Positions 1 to 5,312 of a DNA stretch of 5,312 nucleotides are shown here, piece by piece. The notes beneath the pieces are model-generated. The model saw nothing but the letters and a program-made list of their open reading frames with translations, had not been told where the DNA came from and searched no databases. Position numbers and translations under genes: made by a program. Within the stretch, counting starts at the first letter, position 1, and each line of letters opens with the position of its first letter. The stretch covers positions 1 through 5,312 of the forward strand of contig JAISPN010000173.1 in the NCBI GenBank assembly GCA_031274845.1, given 5' to 3'. Source of the stretch: Acidobacteriaceae bacterium (GTDB lineage: Bacteria > Acidobacteriota > Vicinamibacteria > Vicinamibacterales > CAVVIG01).

Positions 1-588
1 GAGGCGATTACCAATGCGGTGATCCACCGCGACTATCGCTTGAATCACGACATCCATGTCCGCATCTTTGACACCCGCATCGAAGTCCTGAGCCCAGGTC
101 TTTTGCCTGGTCGCATCACCCCCGCCACAATTCACCGGGCGAAGTCATTAGCTCGCAATTCCCTACTTGCCAGCAATCTGCGCGAGTTTCCTGTGCCACC
201 CAATGTGGATGCCGGCGAAGGGGTACCCATGATGTTCGACGTCATGCGCGCCAACAACTTGTACCCGCCACTGTATCGAGAATTACGTGAGCAGGTACAG
301 GCGGCAGTGATGGTTACGCTGCTAAACGAAGAGCGTCCTCCCATATGGGAGCAAGCCAGCGCCTGGATCGACCTGCGCGGCCCCCTCGCAAATAGTGATC
401 TTTGCCAGATCGCCAGCATCGATACGCTCAAGGCGTCAAAGATGTTGAAGCGATGGGTCGAACAAGGGCTACTGGTGGCGAATACGGCTGGTGGCAAGCG
501 GAACACGACCTACTCCAAGCCGACAACCGAGCTAGGGATTGGAACAGCAGGTTCATTATCTTTTCCTCCAGATAATGAACAGGCGTAG
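1..588 (+). CDS. Schlafen/RecG-like ATPase-domain regulator with C-terminal winged helix (5' partial)
   Basis: The reading frame is open from base 1, so the gene begins left of the window; 195 residues are visible. The visible part starts in the N-box of a GHKL-type ATPase fold (E1, N5, then HRDY at 9-12). The segment around residues 24-36 (FDTRIEVLSPGLLP) and GEGVPMM at 72-78 match the G-box regions of the HATPase_c_4 family (often annotated as RecG-like or AlbA_2/Schlafen transcriptional regulators). Residues about 97-172 form a winged helix, with the likely recognition helix near TLKASKMLKRWVEQGLLV (142-159). Known members usually carry an N-terminal AlbA_2 domain, expected upstream. They are annotated as nucleic-acid-binding regulators, and the exact target here is unknown. 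The last 12 residues are encoded across a perfect inverted repeat, so the natural C-terminus may have been altered. DNA here looks less GC-rich than the right half of the window. Confidence 0.85.
   Translation, partial: EAITNAVIHRDYRLNHDIHVRIFDTRIEVLSPGLLPGRITPATIHRAKSLARNSLLASNLREFPVPPNVDAGEGVPMMFDVMRANNLYPPLYRELREQVQAAVMVTLLNEERPPIWEQASAWIDLRGPLANSDLCQIASIDTLKASKMLKRWVEQGLLVANTAGGKRNTTYSKPTTELGIGTAGSLSFPPDNEQA
551..580. repeat. Perfect inverted repeat, 11-bp arms with 8-bp spacer; possible tyrosine-recombinase site
   Basis: GTTCATTATCT (551-561) and AGATAATGAAC (570-580) are exact reverse complements around the spacer TTTCCTCC (562-569). Two 11-bp arms around a 6-8-bp centre is the layout of Xer/tyrosine-recombinase core sites, and the AT-rich inner arm halves fit that type. 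Nested around it are CAGGTT (548-553) with AACCTG (595-600), and AACAGG (578-583) with CCTGTT (597-602). A further CATTATC lies at 629-635. The repeat overlaps the last codons and the stop of the upstream gene. No T-tract follows on the plus strand, so it is a poor intrinsic terminator. The repeat is seen directly; the recombination role is inference. Confidence 0.6.
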
Positions 589-719
589 CGCCGTAACCTG
601 TTGATCTGCAAGGTGTTTTCGAATGCCCCATTATCCAGCCCACCAGTTCAGCCTAGACCCGGCCGCCACATCCGTCAGCGTTCTTGCCGGACCACATCCG
701 CACCAACCACGCTTCTGGT

Positions 720-724
720 AGGAG
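720..724 (+). promoter_or_regulatory. Ribosome binding site deciding the start of the lysozyme-inhibitor gene
   Basis: AGGAG lies 10 bases before the ATG at 735. This supports the ATG over an in-frame TTG at 684, which would add 17 polar residues before the signal peptide and lacks a comparable site. Confidence 0.6.
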
Positions 725-734
725 CCGTTCGCAG

Positions 735-1130
735 ATGACCAACGCATTGCTTTGCTTGCTGTTCCTCGTCATGCCGATGCCTGCGGGTGCGTTGCACACA
801 GGGGCTCCGTTGACGAGTTCGGCCGCACAATCCAAACTGGGGAAAACATCCGCGCCGAAGCCGGTCTACACCTCACCCGTACCACCGCGCGGACCGTTTA
901 CGTTCGCATGCATCGCCAAGGGCGTACGCGCGGGGACGCTTCGCGTCACCTACTTCAGCACGACGCCGGAATTGATGGTGCTCGAACGAAACGGCGTCAC
1001 GCGCGTGGCGTTTCAGACGATCGCGGCATCAGGCGCGCGTTACGAAGGGAACGGCGTGCTGTTCTGGGAGGCGCACGGCGAAGTCACGTTGAACTGGCTC
1101 GGCAAGACTGCCGTGTGCACACAACGCTGA
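735..1130 (+). CDS. Secreted MliC-family inhibitor of C-type lysozyme
   Basis: 131-residue protein. The start at 735 gives a signal peptide (hydrophobic LLCLLFLVMPMPAGA at residues 5-19) with probable signal peptidase I cleavage after A19. There is no lipobox cysteine after the hydrophobic core, so a soluble periplasmic protein is more likely than an outer-membrane lipoprotein. A Ser/Pro-rich linker (about 24-52) leads into an MliC domain (55-131). It shows the family hallmark ASGARYEGNGVLFW at 98-111, and two cysteines (C59 and C128) placed to form the conserved disulfide that ties the beta-barrel. Established members block C-type lysozyme by inserting the SGxxY-type loop into the enzyme's active site, protecting periplasmic peptidoglycan. 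It faces the Fic gene tail to tail with a 102-base gap. No clear promoter was found in 589-719. Confidence 0.85.
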   Translation: MTNALLCLLFLVMPMPAGALHTGAPLTSSAAQSKLGKTSAPKPVYTSPVPPRGPFTFACIAKGVRAGTLRVTYFSTTPELMVLERNGVTRVAFQTIAASGARYEGNGVLFWEAHGEVTLNWLGKTAVCTQR

Positions 1131-1232
1131 CGCGCCTCGCTGCACACTCTGATTCAACCGCTCGCACACCGCATCAAACAATCCGTCAGGCCACACGTCG
1201 AGCGGATGCGATCACGGCTTGTTTCCTGTCGA

Positions 1233-2336
1233 TCAAAGCAGCTTCAAAAAGTATCGCGTGTAGCGCAACTCGCCGGTTCTATCGAGCGCGCCTTTTGCAA
1301 CAAGGTCTTGAAGGTCGCGTGTCACCGTGGCGCGCGGCGCGCCAGTGATGGCCGCGTAGTTTTGAGCGGAGAGCCCTCCCTTGAAACCCTCGATGCCCTC
1401 CTTGAACAGGCGGGCCATCACCTTGGCTTGACGCTCATTCAACTGGCCGTGCAGCCGCTGATAGAACTTCGCCTTGCCGATATAAAAATCGGCAATCCTG
1501 ATGGTCGTTGTCTGCGCCTCGATGACCGTGTGCGCGAAATATTCGAGCCACTTCGTCACCTCCATGCCTTTGTTGTTGTCTTCGAGCGCGGCGTAGTAAT
1601 CCTTGCGTTGGCTTTCTATCGTATGAGCCAGCGCAATCAGGCTCGGGCGCCCCAGCGTTTGCGCGAGCGACTTTTCCGCGAGCGCGCGCCCAATCCGCCC
1701 ATTGCCATCTTCGAACGGATGAATGGAGACGAAGTACAAATGCGCGAGTCCCGCGCGGACAAGCGCAGGCAGCGGCGCACTCCCTCGCGGCGCGGTCTCG
1801 TTGAACCATGCGATGAATCGCCGCATTTCGGCGGGGACAGCTTTTGACGGTGGCGCTTCGAAATGCACCTTGCGCCTGCCAATCGGGCCAGACACCACTT
1901 GCATCGGTTCATCGTGCGCCCGATAGCCGCCAACAGTCCTGATGGATTCGTCGCCGCTCATGAGCAGGCTGTGCCATGTGCACAGAGTGTGACCGGTCAG
2001 CGGCGTGGCGAAGCGCTCGTAGAGGTCGGCCATCATCGCCGCGATCCCGCGTTCGGCCGGCGGCGTATCGGCGCTTTCAAGACTTAAACCAAACTGGTGG
2101 CGCAGCGAAGATTGCACGCTGTCGCGATTGAGAATTTCGCCTTCGATTTCGGAGGTCTTGATGGCTTCCTGGCTAATCAGTTCGATCCGCAGGGCATTCT
2201 GATCGTCCTTGCCGACATGACGGAAAATGCCCATGAACTCGCCCGACCGCGAGAGAAAGTCTCTTTCCAGCGCGTCAATCCCCGTGCCGTCATACGAAAA
2301 CTCAGGCCATTCAGGCTGTTCCCAGTTCCAGCGCAT
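1233..2336 (-). CDS. Fic family protein (DUF4172-Fic-winged helix), probable AMP-transferase
   Basis: Complete 367-residue protein. The start at 2336 keeps the conserved N-terminal WNWEQPEWPEF of the DUF4172 module. The inhibitory-helix motif (S/T)xxxE(G/N) is present as TSEIEG at 61-66, placing it with class II Fic proteins, which carry their own N-terminal inhibitor helix. The substrate flap region is about 136-163 (GGYRAHDEPM onward). The catalytic loop HPFEDGNGRIGR at 206-217 is canonical HPFx(D/E)GNGRxxR, so H206 and the phosphate-binding residues are intact and AMP transfer from ATP to a protein hydroxyl is expected. Residues about 296-352 form a winged helix (LSAQNYAAITGAPRATVTRD) that probably binds DNA. 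No separate antitoxin gene is adjacent, which fits the built-in inhibition. The leader contains a palindrome covering the start codon, suggesting self-regulation. The protein target cannot be told from sequence. Confidence 0.93.
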   Translation of the reverse strand: MRWNWEQPEWPEFSYDGTGIDALERDFLSRSGEFMGIFRHVGKDDQNALRIELISQEAIKTSEIEGEILNRDSVQSSLRHQFGLSLESADTPPAERGIAAMMADLYERFATPLTGHTLCTWHSLLMSGDESIRTVGGYRAHDEPMQVVSGPIGRRKVHFEAPPSKAVPAEMRRFIAWFNETAPRGSAPLPALVRAGLAHLYFVSIHPFEDGNGRIGRALAEKSLAQTLGRPSLIALAHTIESQRKDYYAALEDNNKGMEVTKWLEYFAHTVIEAQTTTIRIADFYIGKAKFYQRLHGQLNERQAKVMARLFKEGIEGFKGGLSAQNYAAITGAPRATVTRDLQDLVAKGALDRTGELRYTRYFLKLL

Positions 2337-2366
2337 GAGTTATAGAAGCACCTTTCTATAGCTCAT
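2335..2366. promoter_or_regulatory. Palindromic candidate operator over the Fic start codon and promoter
   Basis: ATGAGTTATAGAA (2335-2347) is the reverse complement of TTCTATAGCTCAT (2354-2366) at 12 of 13 positions, with a 6-base centre. It spans from the Fic start codon to the edge of the probable -10 box, so a bound protein would block transcription. Because the Fic protein ends in a winged helix, autoregulation is the simplest reading. A weak AAAGG (minus strand, 2355-2351) lies inside the palindrome 14 bases from the ATG, so an RNA hairpin could also hide the ribosome site. Confidence 0.5.
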
Positions 2367-2392
2367 ATTACCACTCGAAAATGATTCATGAA
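2365..2392 (-). promoter_or_regulatory. Possible promoter of the Fic gene
   Basis: Read on the minus strand, TAATAT (2370-2365) is a good -10 box. A weak -35 TTCATG (2392-2387) lies 16 bases upstream. Transcription would start near 2358, giving a leader of about 20 bases that lies wholly within the palindrome. The -35 match is poor, so this rests mainly on the -10 box and the position. Confidence 0.35.
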
Positions 2393-2445
2393 GTATCGGC
2401 GGCGCCTCACGCCGACGGATCAGCTCGCACAGCCGAGGCGCATAG

Positions 2446-2673
2446 CCAGTGTTTACTGTCGCGATGTACGTTGCCACGTCGCGGCTGTACGACAACCGTC
2501 ATTTCCTGAGCGATGTGATCTTCGGATCGGCGTTGGGGATTGCGAGCGGATGGACGGTGGTGGGACGGCACGGACGCGACTCGTTCGCGATGATGCCTGC
2601 GCCCGTTCGCGGAGGAGCGATGGTGGTGTTCACCGCCGGCGGAATGAACCGCCGGCGGCTCTTACAAGACTAA
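2446..2673 (+). pseudogene. C-terminal remnant of a PAP2-superfamily phosphatase
   Basis: About 75 codons remain in frame, from just after an in-frame TAG (2443-2445) to the TAA at 2671-2673. SRLYDNRHFLSDV matches phosphatase motif 3 of the PAP2 family (SRxxxxxHxxxD, holding the catalytic histidine that accepts the phosphate and its partner aspartate). The motif is followed by a small-residue membrane-like helix (VIFGSALGIASG) and a tail, FAMMPAPVRGGAMVVFT, of the type seen at the end of these proteins. Motifs 1 (KxxxxxxRP) and 2 (PSGH) and the preceding membrane helices are missing. I found no frameshifted continuation in 2388-2445 that resembles them. The fragment has no ribosome site and is unlikely to be functional. 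The GTG at 2449 is only a formal start. Confidence 0.7.
2633..2658. repeat. Duplicated 10-bp GC palindrome forming a strong hairpin
   Basis: CCGCCGGCGG occurs at 2633-2642 and again at 2649-2658, separated by AATGAA. Each copy is itself a perfect palindrome, so the pair is both a direct and an inverted repeat and can fold as a 10-bp stem with a 6-base loop. It sits at the convergent ends of the PAP2 remnant and the histone-like gene, where it might stop or stabilise transcripts from either side. Neither strand shows a T-tract directly after it, so it is not a classic intrinsic terminator. It also encodes part of the PAP2 tail (GGMNRR). Confidence 0.55.
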
Positions 2674-3104
2674 CGGCGTGCTTTTTTCTTGACGCTCTTC
2701 TTCACGGACTTCTTCGCGCCCTTGGCAGCAGCCTTCTTCTTCGGAGCAGCCTTCTTCTTGGGAGCAGCCTTCTTCGCAGCTTTCTTTGCCATCTTCTTCA
2801 CCACCTTTTTTGCAGCGACCTTCTTTTTGGGTGCTGCTTTTTTAGCGACGGCCTTCGTTGTCTTCTTTGCCGCCGCTTTCTTCACCGGTGCGGCTTTCTT
2901 CACCGCCCTGGTCTTGGGGACGGCACGCTTCACCACCGGAGCGGGTTTCGCTACGGCGACAGGTGCCGGTGCTGCCGGTTCCTCGTCTGCGCTCAGATCC
3001 TGATCGATCTCATCGTCCTCGATGTCGATCACAACGAGATCGTCGTGCTCGCCCAGATCGTCATCTGGCAGATCCAGTCCGGCATCGTCATCAAAATCAT
3101 CCAT
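2670..3104 (-). CDS. Histone H1-like Lys/Ala/Pro-rich protein with acidic N-terminal region
   Basis: 144-residue protein of two opposite halves. Residues 1-42 are strongly acidic (runs such as DDFDDDAG and IDIEDDEIDQD). Residues 43-58 are an Ala/Pro/Val linker. Residues 59-144 are Lys/Ala/Pro repeats (KKAAPKKK, KKVVKKMAKKAAKKAA) ending in KKKARR. The tail resembles eukaryotic histone H1 tails and bacterial H1-like and AlgP-type proteins, which bind DNA non-specifically and compact the nucleoid. That role is inferred here from composition. The ATG at 3104 is preceded by GAGGGTG at 3115-3109, a good ribosome site. The stop TAG overlaps the stop of the PAP2 remnant. The acidic half could mask the basic tail or bind a partner; no fold is recognised in it. 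Low-complexity composition limits any family assignment. Confidence 0.8.
   Translation of the reverse strand: MDDFDDDAGLDLPDDDLGEHDDLVVIDIEDDEIDQDLSADEEPAAPAPVAVAKPAPVVKRAVPKTRAVKKAAPVKKAAAKKTTKAVAKKAAPKKKVAAKKVVKKMAKKAAKKAAPKKKAAPKKKAAAKGAKKSVKKSVKKKARR
2728..2775. repeat. 18-bp tandem repeat within the histone-like gene
   Basis: GCAGCCTTCTTCTTSGGA-type units begin at 2728, 2746 and 2764; the third diverges after GCAGCCTTCTTC. The 18-base period equals six codons and encodes the repeated AAPKKK-type unit of the Lys-rich tail on the minus strand. Such repeats can change copy number by slippage while keeping the reading frame. Confidence 0.7.
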
Positions 3105-3139
3105 GGTGCACCCTCATCTGTGGAGCGTGGGCTCCGTCG

Positions 3140-3169
3140 AAAAAAATATCAGCGAGGGCTAGTCTCGCT
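3140..3169 (-). terminator. Intrinsic terminator after the M64 peptidase gene
   Basis: On the minus strand AGCGAG (3169-3164) pairs with CTCGCT (3156-3151) around a 7-base loop. Three bases and an A then lead into seven T (3146-3140). It begins 26 bases past the stop codon of the peptidase gene and would end the methyltransferase-peptidase transcript. The stem is short, but the T-run is good. Confidence 0.65.
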
Positions 3170-3189
3170 TGAGGCCGCACGCGTGTCAA
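3161..3189 (-). promoter_or_regulatory. Possible promoter of the histone-like gene, overlapping the terminator
   Basis: TTGACA on the minus strand (3189-3184) is a perfect -35 consensus. At 17 bases' spacing lies GAGACT (3166-3161), which matches the -10 consensus at only three of six positions. A transcript would start near 3153, inside the second arm of the terminator hairpin, so it would not carry that hairpin. The weak -10 keeps confidence low. Confidence 0.3.
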
Positions 3190-3195
3190 TCGAGA

Positions 3196-4593
3196 TCAGC
3201 GTGCGCTGTAAAGATCGATGATGGCGCCGATCGCCTTTTGACACACCGCGCAGAACGGAACGGCGTCGCGCGTGAACATAATGCAGTCGGCTTGCGGCCG
3301 AAAATATCCGCGCGCTTCGTAGTTCGCGCCCTCGAAGGCCCCCACGCGTCCAGCGAGCGCGCTGGCATCCAGTAGCGATGTGTCGCGCCCCATCTCCTCT
3401 CTGAAAAGCGCGTTCATCTCCGCCTCTGGACGGTTCTCCTCGCGCACCTGTTGCCGCCGCGCCTGCACGTCGCGCGTGTAGGTCTCGAATTCTTCTTTCG
3501 GCCACGGCGTCGGAATCTGTGTGCCCGGCGTGACGAGATCGTTCCATTTGAGCGCGGCCGGATCGGCAAGCGCCGTCACGTTTGGCTCCCACGGTTCGAC
3601 GCGCGTGGTCGCGGGCAGATACGCGACTTGCGACGTGTAGTACTCGTCCGCGAGACCGGCGATGTGATGCCCGAACTCGTGGATGAACAAGTACGGCGCC
3701 CACAGATTCCCCGCCGCGGCCGTGCTGAACAGATTGAAGATGCCGCCACCGCCGTACGTGTCGCTGTTGGTCAGAATCTCAACGAGGTCGTACGGCGCGT
3801 TCGCGGCGATGTCGCGAAACGCGCGGTTGTCGAACGTCAGGATGTAGCGCTCGGAATCAAACGTGTCGTATGACGTGCCGAGCGGCGAGTGGCGGAAGAT
3901 CCCCTGCGACGGACGCGAGATGCCCGACTGCGACGCTACCGGTACCAGTCCCCAGACGTTGATGTCCGCTTTCCGCTCCTTGAACGGTGACGTTTGAAAC
4001 AGCACGTCGGTCAGCCGTCGCGCGTCACGCTCGAACTTCGATCGCTCGGCGGCCGTGTAGCCATCGCCGAGGATGAGCAGATCGAGCTTCTCCGACGGAT
4101 CACCGGCGCGATGAATCGCCATCGTCGCCCCCGCCGGGGTTTTCACCCCTTTCTCGATGAACTTGTTCGACGGATCGAGACCAAAGGCCCAGATTTCGCG
4201 AAACACATTCCGCGCATCGCGCTTCTTCAACGAAATGGTCACGGGCCGGGTGACGGCGGGAAATCGAAGCGACTCCGAGAACGTCCGGTTCATCTGCTGC
4301 GCTTCGCCGGTCGTCTCCCACTCGCCGTAAATCGAACTGAAGCCGCGCGAGTAGAGCACCTGATGCGACTGCGCGTCGACGACCTCGAAGAAATACTTGC
4401 CGCGGTTTGTCGTATCGATGGCGCGGTGCGGATTCCCCGGCCACGGCAGCGGCTCGATGACGATGCGATCGAGACTGAAGCGCTCTTCCTTGTCGTTGCC
4501 CGTGTGGTAGTAGTCCACGCGCATGGTTTGCGGCGGCGCCGCGAACACGGTGGCGGCGAAGAGCAACAGCGCAAGCATGGTGATGTATTTCAT
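3196..4593 (-). CDS. Secreted M64-family zinc metallopeptidase (IgA peptidase M64 type)
   Basis: Complete 465-residue protein. Residues 1-18 (MKYITMLALLLFAATVFA) form a signal peptide with likely cleavage before APPQ, so it acts in the periplasm or outside the cell. Residues about 22-145 are the beta-rich N-terminal domain usual in M64 proteins, and the catalytic domain runs from about 168 (LDLLILGDGYT) to the end. The zinc site is HEFGHHIAGLADEY at 305-318: H305 and H309 are ligands, E306 the catalytic base, and D316 the probable third ligand. C437, C448 and C451 (DCIMF, FCAVC) match the C-terminal cysteine cluster common in the family. The founding member cleaves human IgA, but environmental homologues are broad in distribution and the substrate here is unknown. 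The start ATG overlaps the upstream TGA as ATGA with no clear ribosome site, which points to translational coupling. A terminator follows. Confidence 0.9.
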   Translation of the reverse strand: MKYITMLALLLFAATVFAAPPQTMRVDYYHTGNDKEERFSLDRIVIEPLPWPGNPHRAIDTTNRGKYFFEVVDAQSHQVLYSRGFSSIYGEWETTGEAQQMNRTFSESLRFPAVTRPVTISLKKRDARNVFREIWAFGLDPSNKFIEKGVKTPAGATMAIHRAGDPSEKLDLLILGDGYTAAERSKFERDARRLTDVLFQTSPFKERKADINVWGLVPVASQSGISRPSQGIFRHSPLGTSYDTFDSERYILTFDNRAFRDIAANAPYDLVEILTNSDTYGGGGIFNLFSTAAAGNLWAPYLFIHEFGHHIAGLADEYYTSQVAYLPATTRVEPWEPNVTALADPAALKWNDLVTPGTQIPTPWPKEEFETYTRDVQARRQQVREENRPEAEMNALFREEMGRDTSLLDASALAGRVGAFEGANYEARGYFRPQADCIMFTRDAVPFCAVCQKAIGAIIDLYSAR

Positions 4594-5312
4594 GGCGACA
4601 CATTCAGCGAAAGTGTTTTTCCCGTCAGCGTCTCGTGCCTCAAGCCCGCGGCTTTATCGAGCTTGGCGACCATCGGCGGCAACGGGACACGAAACCGCCA
4701 TTCGTCCGCGCGTCCACCGGCGGCTTCCCATCGTGACGTCCACGTCTTCCACCACGGCGACACAAATCCCGCCAGCGGTTCGACGATGAGCGCGGCGCCG
4801 CCTCTAGCCGCGTGATCGAGCAGTTGTTCGCCGACCGCTTCGCGCGCGCTCTGGTCGAGTTCGTTCAGCGCATAGGCGGCAAGCGCCAACGACCGCGGCG
4901 GCAACGCGGTCCGTTGAAGGTCCTGCACCTGCACACGGGCGCGCAGACCGAACGCGCGATACGTCCGGCGCGCCTCGTCAACAGCCCACGGATGACGGTC
5001 GACCGCAACGATCTCCGTCGTGTGCCCAGAGGCGACCGCCAGCGCGGCGCCCGCCGCGCCAGTGCCGCACCCCAAATCAACAATCGTCGCCGCTGGCGAA
5101 AGACGCGAGAACTCTTTGGCCATCTGCTTCACGAACAGAAAGTGCAGCGGTCCATAGAAGAGCGCGAAGGCAGCCCGCTTGCCCGCGCCCGATAACGCAG
5201 CGCCTTCGCCAATCTTCGCGCGGCGTTCGACGTACGACGAGGAGAGCGCACGCAACGCGCGCGACACCTCCGCGAACCGCAAGTCCGCAAGATGTCTCGC
5301 CTCCAGATCGGC
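4590..5312 (-). CDS. Class I SAM-dependent methyltransferase (5' partial)
   Basis: 240 residues are visible and the frame is open to the window edge. A formal TTG start at 5282 is unlikely to be real, because ten further in-frame codons (ADLEARHLAD) lead smoothly into the protein. In visible numbering, a helical N-terminal segment (RALRALSSSYVERR, 18-31; GKRAAFALFYGPLHF, 44-58) precedes the Rossmann domain. That domain has motif I VDLGCGTG (78-85), the acidic SAM-ribose residue D105 in AVDRHPW, AAYALNEL (145-152) and IVEPLAGF (176-183). The glycine loop is intact, so SAM binding is expected. The substrate is not recognisable. The NEL and VEP segments are mildly reminiscent of Rsm22-like methyltransferases, but this is not firm. 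It is cytoplasmic (no signal peptide seen) and is the first visible gene of an operon with the secreted peptidase. Confidence 0.85.
   Translation of the reverse strand, partial: ADLEARHLADLRFAEVSRALRALSSSYVERRAKIGEGAALSGAGKRAAFALFYGPLHFLFVKQMAKEFSRLSPAATIVDLGCGTGAAGAALAVASGHTTEIVAVDRHPWAVDEARRTYRAFGLRARVQVQDLQRTALPPRSLALAAYALNELDQSAREAVGEQLLDHAARGGAALIVEPLAGFVSPWWKTWTSRWEAAGGRADEWRFRVPLPPMVAKLDKAAGLRHETLTGKTLSLNVSP

Noticed and set aside
684..734. Longer start (TTG at 684) for the lysozyme inhibitor
   Set aside because: It would place 17 polar, charged residues before the signal peptide, and the AGGAG site fits the ATG at 735.
1158..1205. CCGCTCG / CGAGCGG inverted repeat in the MliC-Fic convergent gap, considered as a terminator
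   Set aside because: The loop is 34 bases and no T-tract follows on either strand.
1206..1847. 213-codon plus-strand frame opposite the Fic gene
   Set aside because: The Fic frame has full-length domain support with an intact catalytic motif; this one shows none.
2396..2415. TCGGCG / CGCCGA hairpin near the PAP2 junction, considered as an element end
   Set aside because: Six pairs with no matching partner elsewhere in the window and no target-site duplication that I could find.
3122..3135. GGAGC-GTGG-GCTCC small hairpin in the leader of the histone-like gene
   Set aside because: Five pairs only, common by chance in GC-rich DNA; no riboswitch or attenuator context seen.
2388..3221. Long plus-strand frame opposite the histone-like gene, with Leu/Ser/Cys-rich runs
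   Set aside because: It is the complement of the Lys/Ala repeats (AAG and GCC codons read backwards); the histone-like frame has the ribosome site and sensible composition.
3994..4815. 273-codon plus-strand frame opposite the peptidase and methyltransferase genes
   Set aside because: Arg-rich shadow translation with no recognisable domain; it crosses two well-supported minus-strand genes.

Overview
The window looks like chromosomal DNA from a GC-rich Gram-negative bacterium. A periplasmic lysozyme inhibitor implies an outer membrane and peptidoglycan in a periplasm. The mix of a family M64 metallopeptidase, a PAP2-phosphatase tail and a Lys/Ala-rich histone-like protein would fit an acidobacterium or a similar soil lineage, but that placement is inference from protein flavour only. 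No rRNA, tRNA, CRISPR array or recognisable transposase gene is present.

Left part (about 1-2440), accessory in character. The window opens inside a plus-strand gene for a Schlafen/RecG-like regulator (HATPase_c_4 plus winged helix), of which only the C-terminal half is visible. Its last codons lie on a perfect inverted repeat (11-bp arms, 8-bp spacer at 551-580) inside a cluster of nested repeats that resembles a recombinase site or element end. A small secreted MliC-type C-type-lysozyme inhibitor follows on the plus strand. Convergent to it is a complete Fic-family AMP-transferase (DUF4172 + Fic + winged helix) on the minus strand. The Fic start codon and probable promoter are covered by a long imperfect palindrome that looks like an autoregulatory operator.

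Junction (about 2440-2673). A plus-strand remnant of a PAP2-type phosphatase keeps only the C-terminal part, with catalytic motif 3 and the tail; its N-terminal half is absent. The DNA on its left may therefore have been inserted or rearranged into this gene.

Right part (2670-5312), all on the minus strand and ordinary chromosomal in look. A class I SAM-dependent methyltransferase (5' end outside the window) is followed, through an ATGA stop/start overlap, by a secreted M64 zinc metallopeptidase. A convincing intrinsic terminator then ends that operon. Downstream lies a two-part protein with an acidic N-terminus and a histone H1-like Lys/Ala/Pro tail, probably transcribed from its own promoter, whose stop codon overlaps the stop of the PAP2 remnant.

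I do not see a new multi-gene system. The points most worth checking are the recombinase-like repeat at 551-580, the Fic operator palindrome, and the broken PAP2 gene that marks a possible island boundary.
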